Both the position numbers and the translations under genes were made by a program. 9,429 bases of DNA from DALYLB01 sp046154695 (GTDB lineage: Bacteria > Acidobacteriota > Blastocatellia > RBC074), in NCBI GenBank assembly GCA_046154695.1, contig JBJXFI010000049.1:1-9429 (forward strand), in the 5' to 3' direction. The notes below the pieces were generated by a model, which saw nothing but the letters and a program-made list of their open reading frames with translations, ran no database searches and was not told where the DNA came from. Below, piece by piece: positions 1-6,266 of this stretch. The stretch's first letter is position 1, and each line of letters starts with the position of its first letter.

Positions 1-14
1 CCGCGGGCGTGTTG

Positions 15-54
15 TATGCTTGTCGCGGCGCAGTCGCCACCATTCACAAGCATA
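15..54. repeat. Nested inverted repeat upstream of mqnD
   Basis: TATGCTTGT at 15-23 is exactly the reverse complement of ACAAGCATA at 46-54. Inside it, GGCG (27-30) and CGCC (35-38) can pair around a CAGT tetraloop, so the RNA or cruciform would be a hairpin within a hairpin. It ends 26 bases before the mqnD start. There is no T-run after it, so it is not a standard intrinsic terminator. It may be a 5'-leader structure, an operator, or the tail of an upstream gene's 3' region. The pairing is seen directly; any role is inference. Confidence 0.5.
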
Positions 55-80
55 TACGACAGGAAACGATTCAATCATCT

Positions 81-920
81 ATGAGCAAACGAGAAATCAA
101 AGTTGCGCACAGCCCCGACTCGGACGACGCCTTTATGTTTTACGGGCTCGCGACCGACAAGATCGACACGGGCGAGCTCGAGTTCACACACGTCCTCAAG
201 GACATTCAATCGCTCAACCAGATCGCGATGACGACGCGGGATTTCGACGTGACGGCCGTCTCCTTCCACGCCTACGCCCACATCGCGGACCATTACGCGC
301 TGCTGCCGCATGGCGCGAGCATCGGCGACGGATACGGGCCGATCGTCGTCGGGCGGGAGCCCTTCCCCGCCGCCGAACTGAAAAACAAGCGGATCGCGAT
401 TCCGGGAACGCTGACGAGCGCCTTCCTCGCGCTTAAGCTGCACACGCCGGAGTTCGAATACGGCGTCGAGCCCTTCGATGAGATCATCGATGTCGTCGCG
501 GGCGGAAAATACGATGCGGGCCTGCTGATACACGAGGGGCAGTTGACCTTTCACGAGCAGGGGCTCGATAAGATCGTCGATCTGGGCGAGTGGTGGAAGA
601 GTGAAACGGGGCTCCCCCTGCCGATGGGCGGCAACGTGATCAAGCGCGATCTCGGGGCGGAGCTGCAGAAAAAGGTATCGCACTGGCTCCATCGCAGCAT
701 CCAGTTCTCGATGGACAATCGCGTGGACGCGCTCAACTACGCCATGCAGTTCGCCCGCGACATGCCCGTCGAGACGGCCGATCGCTTCGTCGCGATGTGG
801 GTCAACACGAGCACGCTCGGCTATACCGATCGCGACCGGCAGGGCGTCCAGCTTCTGCTCGATGAAGGTTTTCGCAAAGGCGTGATTCCGCGCCAGGTGA
901 TGGTCGAGTTCGTCGAATAA
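81..920 (+). CDS. mqnD: 1,4-dihydroxy-6-naphthoate synthase (futalosine menaquinone pathway)
   Basis: MqnD converts cyclic dehypoxanthinyl futalosine to 1,4-dihydroxy-6-naphthoate, a late cytosolic step of the alternative (futalosine) menaquinone pathway. The protein is 279 aa, normal for the family, with the periplasmic-binding-protein-like fold expected from its relatives. Visible family signatures are HSPDSDDAFMFYGLA near the N-terminus (10-24), the FHAYAHIAD segment (62-70), the GYGPIVV strand (84-90), the PGTLTSAF ligand-loop motif (108-115) and LIHEGQLTF (149-157), whose His151 matches the histidine considered catalytic in studied MqnD proteins. The reading frame is open upstream to a GTG at position 9, but homology begins a few residues after the ATG at 81, so I chose that start; an AGGA at 61-64 is rather far (16 bases) to be a good ribosome site. 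MqnA is the related paralogue, but the length and SPDSDDAF motif favour MqnD. No other mqn gene is in the window. Confidence 0.9.
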   Translation: MSKREIKVAHSPDSDDAFMFYGLATDKIDTGELEFTHVLKDIQSLNQIAMTTRDFDVTAVSFHAYAHIADHYALLPHGASIGDGYGPIVVGREPFPAAELKNKRIAIPGTLTSAFLALKLHTPEFEYGVEPFDEIIDVVAGGKYDAGLLIHEGQLTFHEQGLDKIVDLGEWWKSETGLPLPMGGNVIKRDLGAELQKKVSHWLHRSIQFSMDNRVDALNYAMQFARDMPVETADRFVAMWVNTSTLGYTDRDRQGVQLLLDEGFRKGVIPRQVMVEFVE

Positions 921-925
921 CGATT

Positions 926-2116
926 ATGAAGACGCTCCTTTTTCTCTCGCTGCTTCTTTTATCGCCGGACTGGCCTGAGTTTCGGGGTCCGACGGCCCAG
1001 GGCCATTCCGACGAACGCGGGCTCCCGCTGGAGTGGAGTGAGGCGCGGAACGTGCGGTGGAAGACGGCGATTCCGGGGCGCGGCTGGTCGTCGCCCTCCA
1101 TTCAGGGAAACCGCGTCTGGCTGACGACGGCGACGGAGGAGGGGTGCTCCCTGCGCGCGCTCTGCCTCGATCGCGACTCGGGCGCGCTCCTGCGTGACAT
1201 CGAGGTCTTTCGCCTGAAATCGGGCGGAAAGACGCATGCGAAGAACAGCCTGGCCTCGCCCACGCCCTTGCTCGAAGACGGCCGCGTCTATCTGCACTTC
1301 GGCGCATTCGGCACGGCCTGCCTGACCGACGCCGGCGAGGTCGTCTGGAAGACACGGCTCGATTACGACAACGGCCAGCACGGCCCGGGGGGCTCTCCGG
1401 TCATCTATGACAACCTGCTGATCGTGAGCTGCGACGGGCAGGAGTCGCAATACGTGGTCGCGCTCGACAAGCTGACCGGCAAGGTTCGCTGGAAGAAGTT
1501 TCGCGAGGGCGCCCAGGCCTACACGACGCCGCTCATCGTGCGGCTTCCGGCCGGCGATCAGGTCATCAGCCCCGGCGCCTTCCGCGTGATCTCCTATGAG
1601 CCGCGCACGGGAAAAGAACTCTGGCAGGTCGGCTACGGCGACGGATTCTCGAATGTCCCGCGACCGGTGTATGGGAATGGGCTGGTCTATATCTGCACCG
1701 GCTTTCACCAGCCGTCGCTGCTTGCGATCCGGCTCGACGGCCGCGGCGACGTCACGAAATCGCACACCGCCTGGAGCCTCAAACGGGGCGTTCCGCTGAC
1801 GCCCTCGCCGCTGCTGGTCGGCGAAGAGATCTATCTCGTCAGCGACAATGGCATCGCGACCTGCCTGGATGCCCGCACCGGCGCCGAACACTGGCGGACG
1901 CGCATCGGCGGGAATCATTCCGCTTCGCCGCTCTATGCCGACGGCCGCATCTATTTTCTCAGCGAGGAGGGCGAATCGGTCGTCATCGAACCCGGCAAAC
2001 AGTTCAAGATGCTGGCGACCAATCGCCTCGACGGCGAGACGCTCGCCTCCATGGCCGTCTCGAACGGCTCGATCTTCATCCGCAGCCAGACGCACCTCTA
2101 TCGGCTGAGCCGATGA
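926..2116 (+). CDS. Secreted PQQ-binding-like beta-propeller repeat protein
   Basis: This 396-aa protein has a short hydrophobic leader (residues 1-13, MKTLLFLSLLLLS) followed at once by DWPEFRGPTAQG, the typical opening of exported PQQ-like propeller proteins abundant in Planctomycetota, Verrucomicrobiota and Acidobacteriota. Blade-like repeats follow: VRWKTAIPGRGWSSPSIQGNRVW at 43-65 (shown in part as GRGWSSPSI), LTGKVRWKKF (183-192), RTGKELWQVGYGDG (227-240) and ARTGAEHWRTRIGGN (316-330). The recurrent tTGxxxW motif is the tryptophan-docking repeat of the BamB/quinoprotein alcohol dehydrogenase superfamily. No catalytic or cofactor site characteristic of true PQQ dehydrogenases is evident, so a binding or scaffold role outside the cytoplasm is likelier. 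The leader lacks a clear AxA cleavage site or lipobox. The gene starts 5 bases after the mqnD stop without an obvious Shine-Dalgarno, suggesting translational coupling. Its substrate and any functional tie to menaquinone synthesis are unknown. Confidence 0.82.
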   Translation: MKTLLFLSLLLLSPDWPEFRGPTAQGHSDERGLPLEWSEARNVRWKTAIPGRGWSSPSIQGNRVWLTTATEEGCSLRALCLDRDSGALLRDIEVFRLKSGGKTHAKNSLASPTPLLEDGRVYLHFGAFGTACLTDAGEVVWKTRLDYDNGQHGPGGSPVIYDNLLIVSCDGQESQYVVALDKLTGKVRWKKFREGAQAYTTPLIVRLPAGDQVISPGAFRVISYEPRTGKELWQVGYGDGFSNVPRPVYGNGLVYICTGFHQPSLLAIRLDGRGDVTKSHTAWSLKRGVPLTPSPLLVGEEIYLVSDNGIATCLDARTGAEHWRTRIGGNHSASPLYADGRIYFLSEEGESVVIEPGKQFKMLATNRLDGETLASMAVSNGSIFIRSQTHLYRLSR

Positions 2117-2137
2117 TGAGCGCCTCTTCAAGCGATT

Positions 2138-2165
2138 TTGCGTTGCGGTCGGCCGGCGGTAATAT
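2138..2165 (+). promoter_or_regulatory. Candidate promoter of the toxin-antitoxin pair
   Basis: TTGCGT (2138-2143), a 16-base spacer and TAATAT (2160-2165) resemble a sigma-70 promoter with a good -10 and a weak -35, lying about 75 bases before the antitoxin start. A short inverted repeat GCCTG-N5-CAGGC (2195-2209) lies downstream and could be an autoregulatory operator, since toxin-antitoxin complexes commonly repress their own promoter. Both assignments rest on consensus reading only. The rest of the 2117-2240 gap shows nothing else. Confidence 0.28.
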
Positions 2166-2240
2166 GTGCCCTTGAGCAATTAATCTGATTTCGTGCCTGT
2201 AATCCAGGCCGGCATTCCACATCATCGTTCGGAGAAGTAC

Positions 2241-2477
2241 ATGACCACTGAAGAAATGTTACGCGCCATCAGTTCCCTGCCGCCGGAAGGCCAGCGTTTG
2301 GTTGAAAGATTCATCGCTTCACTTCGCGAGAAGTATTCCCGTGCTCAGCAGATCATTCAGCCCGTGATCGGCGATCTCCAAAATGATAATTTTATCGGGA
2401 TCTGGCGAGATCGAGGCGAGATAAAAGACAGCAGTGCTTGGGTCCGCTCGCTGCGTGAGTCTGAATGGGGCGGTTAA
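2241..2477 (+). CDS. VapB-like antitoxin of a type II toxin-antitoxin pair
   Basis: A 78-aa protein encoded directly before a PIN-domain toxin. Its N-terminal half is helical (MTTEEMLRAISSLPPEGQRL, followed by VERFIASLRE), resembling the LPPE-type dimerisation and DNA-contacting region of small antitoxins related to DUF2281-like proteins. The C-terminal part, FIGIWRDRGEIKDSSAWVRS (51-70) ending in LRESEWGG, matches the pattern FIGxWxDRxxxxDSxxWVRxLRxxxWG that recurs in antitoxins paired with VapC toxins; this segment is expected to bind and block the toxin active site. The frame is open upstream to a GTG at 2193, but the ATG at 2241 has GGAG (2231-2234) 6 bases before it, so I take that start. 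The stop is one base before the toxin start. It neutralises VapC and probably autoregulates the operon. Composition is lower in GC than the flanking genes, consistent with acquisition by transfer. Confidence 0.8.
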   Translation: MTTEEMLRAISSLPPEGQRLVERFIASLREKYSRAQQIIQPVIGDLQNDNFIGIWRDRGEIKDSSAWVRSLRESEWGG

Positions 2478-2478
2478 T

Positions 2479-2865
2479 GTGGCACTAACGATAATTGACA
2501 CGGACATCCTGATTGATGTTGGGCGAGGCGACACCACCGCAATTGGATGTTTACAACAGATCGAACAACAGTCGTGTCTGGCCATCAGCGTTGTGACCCA
2601 GATGGAGCTGATGATCGGCTGCAGAAATAAGGTGGAATTGTCTGCGCTTGAAGCGTTTTTGCGCCGCTTTCAAATCCTCAGGATGACGGAACAAATTTCC
2701 GATCAGGCTGTCCAATTGTTGAGCCAGTATCGGCTGAGCCATGGTTTATTAATTGCGGACGCCCTGGTCGCTGCGACTGCGATTGAGCTTGGCGAACCTC
2801 TCATCACCAGGAATCAGCGAGATTTTCGCTTCATCTCAGAACTAAAGTTAATTCCCTTCCCGTAA
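2479..2865 (+). CDS. vapC: VapC-type PIN-domain ribonuclease toxin
   Basis: VapC toxins are Mg2+-dependent RNases that cut tRNA or rRNA when free of antitoxin. This 128-aa protein is a complete PIN domain: the first acidic cluster IIDTDILID (Asp7, Asp9), the conserved glutamate in TQMELMIG (Glu43), the third acidic site IADALVAATA (Asp94), and the closing TRNQRDF motif (Asn112, Asp115), all correctly spaced. The frame is open further upstream inside the antitoxin gene, but the GTG at 2479 places IIDTD at the usual position, has GGGG (2467-2470) 8 bases before it, and lies one base after the antitoxin TAA, typical of coupled toxin-antitoxin pairs. All catalytic residues are present, so the toxin looks active. 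GC content is near 50%, against about 65% in neighbours, suggesting a horizontally acquired cassette. The gene is followed by a strong hairpin terminator. Confidence 0.92.
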   Translation: MALTIIDTDILIDVGRGDTTAIGCLQQIEQQSCLAISVVTQMELMIGCRNKVELSALEAFLRRFQILRMTEQISDQAVQLLSQYRLSHGLLIADALVAATAIELGEPLITRNQRDFRFISELKLIPFP

Positions 2866-2877
2866 ATCCAACAGTAA

Positions 2878-2923
2878 ATGAAAAAAGGCCAAAGGAGCGT
2901 GTTCTCCTTTGGCCTTTTTTCAT
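2878..2923. terminator. Bidirectional intrinsic terminator between convergent genes
   Basis: Positions 2878-2897 pair perfectly with 2904-2923: a 20-bp stem with a 6-base CGTGTT loop (2898-2903). The stem core is GGCCAAAGGAG / CTCCTTTGGCC flanked by A6 (2881-2886) and T6 (2915-2920), so either strand reads as a GC-containing hairpin followed by a U-tract. It sits 12 bases after the vapC stop and 26 bases after the stop of the minus-strand S9 peptidase, so it can end both transcripts. Confidence 0.95.
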
Positions 2924-2949
2924 TCCGGCTACACACCCCCCGCGCGCCG

Positions 2950-5016
2950 TTACTTCGTCCCGATGCCGCCGGCCGCGGCCACCGGCTTCTTCAAATACTT
3001 CTCGTACCAGCCCAGATAGCGCTCGTACCGATCGCGCGCGTAGCTCGGCCGCATGATCCCGTGGTTCTCGTTGGGATAGATGACGAGGCCGGTGTCGACG
3101 CCGAGGCTGCGCAGCGCCTGGTACATCTGCTCGCTGCCGGAGACGGGGACGTTGAAGTCCTTCTCGCCGCAGAAGAAGAGCGTCGGCGTCTTGATCCGGT
3201 CGGCGTGCAGGAAGGGATAGGAGAGCTTCTGATAGGTCTCCCAGGCCTTCGGGTCCCAGGGCGGGCCGATCTCGTTATCGTACTGCGTGATGTAGTGATC
3301 GACGCCGTAATACGAGACGGTGAAGGCCGTGCCCGCGCCGCTGGTGGCGGCCTTGAAGCGGGTATCGCTGGCGATCAGGTAGTCGGTCAGGATGCCGCCG
3401 TAGCTCCATCCGCCGACGCCGAGCCGGTCGGGGTCGGCGACGCCCATCCTGATGACGTGATCGACGCCGGCATGCAGGTCCTCGACTTCGTAATGGCCCC
3501 AGTCGGCGAAGATCGCGCGGGAGAACTTCTGGCCGCGCCCCGCGCTGCCGCGATAATTGACCGCGAGGACGGCATAGCCGTTCGCCGCGAAAAGCTGCCG
3601 CTCGAAACTGAACGAGTGCTGATCCTGTCCGTTCGGGCCGCCGTGAATCCGGAGAAGCAGGGGCACGCGGGTCCCCGCGACATAACCGACCGGCTTCGTC
3701 AGCAGGCCATATACATCCGTGCCGTCCTTGCTCTTGAAGCCGACCTCCTCGGTCTGCCCCAGGTCGAGTTCGGCAAAGAGCGCGTCATTGTGGCGCGTGA
3801 GCTGCCGCAGCCCGCCGTTCTCGAAAGCATAGATCTCGGTGTACTTGTTGTCGCCGCCCGACAGGACGACGTTCGACTTGCCGGCGGAATCCCAGCTCGA
3901 CACGACGACCGGCGGCGCGAGCAGCCGATCGATCTTGCCATCCGCCGGCGTGAGACGCATCGGATAGACCGAGCGATTGTCGGTGACGGTAAAGTGAATT
4001 GCCTTCCCATCCTCGGAAAAACGCGGGCCCGACACGCTACGGTCGAGCGCCTCGACCGACGGGAACCGATGCGGCGCCCCGCTTCCATCCGAGGCGACAA
4101 CCGCCAGATGGTCCATATTGTAGGCGCCGTACTTCTTCTCGTCCGCTTCCGGGAAGACGATCCATTTGCCGTCCGGGCTCCATTCCATGCCGCGGCCGCC
4201 GCGGCTGGTCGCGGGCGTGATCTGCTTCTCGGTCGCGCCGGGCTTCGCGTCGGCGACATAAATCTGATTCGACGGCTCGCGGTCCGGATCGGACGCGCGA
4301 TTGCTCATAAACGCGATGCGAGAGCCGTCCGGCGACCACTTCGGGCCGGCTTCGTCCCATTTGCCGGCCGTCAGCCGTTCCAGCTTCTTCGCCGCGATGT
4401 CGAAGAGATACACGTAGCTGTGGCGGCCCGACAAAAGATAGCCCGCGCCGTCCTGTTTGAACTTGTAGCGGTCGATGACGATCGGCTTGGGCGGCTTCGG
4501 CTTGCCGCCGGCCGCCTGCGCGGCGGCGTTCGCCTCTGCCTCGGGGTCGGGATCGCCGACGACCAGCGCGAGCCGCTTCGAATCGGGCGACCATTCATAC
4601 CCCTGCAGCCGCCCCTTCACCTCGGTCAACTGCGCGGCCTCGCCGCCCTCGCGATCGAGCAGCCAGACCTGATTCCCCTTCGCCGGACCGGGCCGCGAGG
4701 AGGTGAAGGAGAGATACCGGCCGTCCGGACTCCATCGCGGCGCGGATTCGCTCTCCTGGCTCCACGTCATCTGACGGTTGATCTTGCCGTCATAGCTGAT
4801 CATCCAGATATGCGCGGCGGATTTGTCCTCCTTGGCGTCGATCGATGAAACCACATAGGCCACCCATTGCCCGTCGGGCGAGAGCTGCGGATCGCGCACC
4901 TCCCGCAGCCGGGGAATATCATCGAGCTTCAACGAACGCCGCGCCGTCTGCGCCGACAAGGCCGTCGTCAACGCCAGGATGAACAGCAGAACACGAGAGA
5001 ACCTGGGAGTAAGCAT
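2950..5016 (-). CDS. Secreted S9 family peptidase (prolyl oligopeptidase / acylaminoacyl-peptidase type)
   Basis: This serine peptidase of 688 aa probably releases dipeptides or acyl-amino acids from peptides outside the cytoplasm. Residues 1-22 form a signal peptide (Arg5/Arg8, hydrophobic LLFILALTTAL, then SAQ cleavage-like site). Residues about 28-420 form a beta-propeller with repeated PD40-type motifs: LSPDGQWVAYV (45-55), WSPDGRYLSF (95-104), WSPDSKRLAL (142-151), WSPDGSRIAF (227-236), WSPDGKWIVF (279-288). The C-terminal alpha/beta-hydrolase domain (about 430-680) has the oxyanion-region RIHGGPNGQD (456-465), nucleophile motif GGWSYGG (535-541, Ser538), Asp620 in GEKDFNVP and His652 in YPNENHGI, a complete catalytic triad. 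The frame is open 38 residues upstream through repeat DNA, but the ATG at 5016 gives the signal peptide and has an AGGAGGT site (complement of 5028-5034) 11 bases ahead. It stands alone, divergent from fmt. The exact specificity within S9 is not determined. Confidence 0.92.
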   Translation of the reverse strand: MLTPRFSRVLLFILALTTALSAQTARRSLKLDDIPRLREVRDPQLSPDGQWVAYVVSSIDAKEDKSAAHIWMISYDGKINRQMTWSQESESAPRWSPDGRYLSFTSSRPGPAKGNQVWLLDREGGEAAQLTEVKGRLQGYEWSPDSKRLALVVGDPDPEAEANAAAQAAGGKPKPPKPIVIDRYKFKQDGAGYLLSGRHSYVYLFDIAAKKLERLTAGKWDEAGPKWSPDGSRIAFMSNRASDPDREPSNQIYVADAKPGATEKQITPATSRGGRGMEWSPDGKWIVFPEADEKKYGAYNMDHLAVVASDGSGAPHRFPSVEALDRSVSGPRFSEDGKAIHFTVTDNRSVYPMRLTPADGKIDRLLAPPVVVSSWDSAGKSNVVLSGGDNKYTEIYAFENGGLRQLTRHNDALFAELDLGQTEEVGFKSKDGTDVYGLLTKPVGYVAGTRVPLLLRIHGGPNGQDQHSFSFERQLFAANGYAVLAVNYRGSAGRGQKFSRAIFADWGHYEVEDLHAGVDHVIRMGVADPDRLGVGGWSYGGILTDYLIASDTRFKAATSGAGTAFTVSYYGVDHYITQYDNEIGPPWDPKAWETYQKLSYPFLHADRIKTPTLFFCGEKDFNVPVSGSEQMYQALRSLGVDTGLVIYPNENHGIMRPSYARDRYERYLGWYEKYLKKPVAAAGGIGTK

Positions 5017-5027
5017 ATGTCTCTGTG

Positions 5028-5034
5028 ACCTCCT
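5028..5034 (-). promoter_or_regulatory. Ribosome binding site fixing the S9 peptidase start
   Basis: The minus strand reads AGGAGGT here, a near-perfect Shine-Dalgarno, 11 bases before the ATG at 5016. It supports that start over an upstream in-frame one whose extra residues would be translated from repeat DNA. Confidence 0.7.
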
Positions 5035-5045
5035 CGAAAATGTTT

Positions 5046-5128
5046 GGAGTTCCGCGCCCTCGTTTGGCATTGAACGAAACGGGCGCGCGTTCGGAGTTCC
5101 GCCTTCAGGCGGCGGCATTGAACGAAAC
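5046..5128. repeat. Imperfect tandem repeat, unit about 48 bp
   Basis: GGAGTTCCGC occurs at 5046-5055 and again at 5093-5102, and GGCATTGAACGAAAC at 5066-5080 and 5114-5128, giving a period of 47-48 bases. The second unit also contains the small hairpin CCGCC-TTCA-GGCGG (5099-5112). This repeat occupies the upstream region of the S9 peptidase and has no coding support; the frames across it are low-complexity and belong to no family I recognise. Confidence 0.85.
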
Positions 5129-5212
5129 AATCATCGCACAAGGCGGCGTCTTGTTAGCGAGAGGCCGCCGCGTAAACGCGGAACTCCGAACGCGCGCCCG
5201 TTCCGATCGATG
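5068..5212. repeat. Long inverted repeat (about 49-bp arms) between divergent genes
   Basis: The left arm 5068-5116 is complementary to 5164-5212 at about 43 of 49 positions. The central 25 bases (5078-5102 against 5178-5202) are perfect, containing CGGGCGCGCG and GGAGTTCCGC. The spacer is 5117-5163. The left arm is the second tandem unit, so three copies of one unit are present, the last inverted. Its local hairpin is CCGCG-TAAA-CGCGG (5168-5181), the counterpart of CCGCC-TTCA-GGCGG in the left arm: different sequence, same fold. Such compensating differences are typical of dispersed palindromic elements. It may be a REP/MITE-like element or a strong bidirectional RNA structure; no transposase or target-site duplication is seen. 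Confidence 0.85.
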
Positions 5213-5267
5213 TCGTAATTGCGGAAGCGGTATCGTACTTCCCGCGCCGCGCGGACGCAATGGCATT

Positions 5268-5297
5268 GCATCCATGGGCATAGGGGGGCATCCGTGG
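5268..5297 (+). repeat. Short direct repeat in the fmt upstream region
   Basis: GCATCCATGG (5268-5277) and GCATCCGTGG (5288-5297) differ at one base and are spaced 20 bases start to start, about two helical turns. The region 5213-5312 must contain the fmt promoter and leader, but I see no convincing -35/-10 pair. Two same-face copies could be a regulator site, or chance. Confidence 0.3.
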
Positions 5298-5312
5298 TAC
5301 ATTGGCCTGCAT

Positions 5313-6266
5313 ATGGAATTAATATTTATGGGAACGCCGGAGTTCGCGGTTCCCTCGCTCAACAACCTGATCGAGGCGGGTCATCGGATTCGCGCGGTCC
5401 TGACGCAGCCGGACAAGCCCGTGGGGCGAAGACAGATCATCATGCCGCCGCCGGTGAAGAAGCTGGCGCTCGCGCATGGAATCGAGGTGCATCAACCGGC
5501 GAAGATCCGCACGCCCGAGGCGCGCGCGCAGTTCGAGCCGATGCTGCGGGAGGCGGACGCCGTGGTGGTCGCGGCGTATGGGCGCATCCTGCCCGACTGG
5601 ATGCTGGCGGCGCCGCGGCGCGGCTGCATCAACGTCCACTCCTCGCTGCTGCCGAAATATCGCGGGGCGGCGCCGATCAACTGGGCCATCGCCAACGGCG
5701 AGACCGTGACGGGCGTGACGATCATGCAGATGGACGCCGGGCTCGACACGGGCCCGATGCTGCGTTCCCGGTCGCTGCCGATCGGAGAGCCCGAAACGGC
5801 CGCGGAGCTGACGCCCCGTCTGGCGGAGTTGGGCGCGGCGCTGCTGGTCGAAACGCTGAACTATCAGGAGCGCGGCGCGATCACGCCGACCCCGCAGAAC
5901 GACGCGGACGCGACCTTCGCGCCGATTCTCAGGCGCGAGGATGGCCAGATCGATTGGACGATGTCCGCGCGCCGAATCCACGACCGGCTTCGCGGGTTCA
6001 CGCCCTTCCCCGGCTGCTACACCTTTCTCGAAAAACAGCGAATCGAGCTGACCCGAGTCACGCCCCTGCCCGGCGAGATTGGCGGATTTGAGCCCGGCGC
6101 CGTTTGCGAGATCGGCAAGGAGAGCTTCACCGTCGCCTGCGGCGAGGGCTCGCGGTTGCGCGTCGAGGAGGTGCAGCCCGCGGGCAAGCGCCCGATGCGC
6201 GCGCGGGATTTTTTGAACGGCGCCAAGCTCTCCCTCGGAACGAAATTCGAAGCGAAGCAGCCGTGA
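5313..6266 (+). CDS. fmt: Methionyl-tRNA formyltransferase
   Basis: Fmt formylates Met-tRNA(fMet) with 10-formyltetrahydrofolate to make the initiator tRNA. The 317-aa protein matches the usual length. The N-terminal formyltransferase domain opens with MELIFMGTPEFAVPSL (1-16) and carries TQPDKPVGR (31-39), the catalytic and folate-binding motif INVHSSLLPKYRGAAPI (106-122; Asn107, His109) and MDAGLDTGPML (140-150; Asp145), the standard Asn-His-Asp set of the family. The C-terminal part (about 205-310) is the tRNA-binding OB-like domain, with GFTPFPGCYTF (228-238). The frame continues upstream through repeat DNA to 5025, but family homology begins exactly at the ATG at 5313. No clear Shine-Dalgarno precedes it; GGGGGG at 5283-5288 is too distant. 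Its stop overlaps the next gene's GTG by 4 bases. fmt followed by rsmB is a common bacterial gene order. Confidence 0.97.
   Translation: MELIFMGTPEFAVPSLNNLIEAGHRIRAVLTQPDKPVGRRQIIMPPPVKKLALAHGIEVHQPAKIRTPEARAQFEPMLREADAVVVAAYGRILPDWMLAAPRRGCINVHSSLLPKYRGAAPINWAIANGETVTGVTIMQMDAGLDTGPMLRSRSLPIGEPETAAELTPRLAELGAALLVETLNYQERGAITPTPQNDADATFAPILRREDGQIDWTMSARRIHDRLRGFTPFPGCYTFLEKQRIELTRVTPLPGEIGGFEPGAVCEIGKESFTVACGEGSRLRVEEVQPAGKRPMRARDFLNGAKLSLGTKFEAKQP

Noticed and set aside
959..2179. A 406-codon minus-strand open frame opposite the PQQ-propeller gene
   Set aside because: The sense protein has a leader and blade repeats; the antisense product has low-complexity Arg/Ala/Asp composition and no recognisable domain.
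2193..2240. Longer antitoxin starting at the GTG at 2193
   Set aside because: The ATG at 2241 has a GGAG site at a proper distance and starts the family-like helix; the GTG lies inside the candidate operator repeat.
2878..4848. A 656-codon plus-strand open frame opposite the S9 peptidase
   Set aside because: It begins inside the terminator hairpin, runs antisense to a gene with full peptidase motifs, and its protein is rich in Arg, Ala, Val and Gly from GC-rich reverse-codon effects, with no family signature.
5017..5130. N-terminal extension of the S9 peptidase upstream of 5016
   Set aside because: It would be translated from the repeat element and would put the signal peptide 38 residues inside the protein; the AGGAGGT site supports 5016.
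5046..5212. CRISPR array from the repeated units
   Set aside because: Only two direct units of about 48 bp and one inverted copy occur, with no regular repeat-spacer alternation and no cas gene.
5025..5312. N-terminal extension of Fmt back to 5025
   Set aside because: The added residues would come from repeat DNA, and Fmt homology begins at the ATG at 5313.
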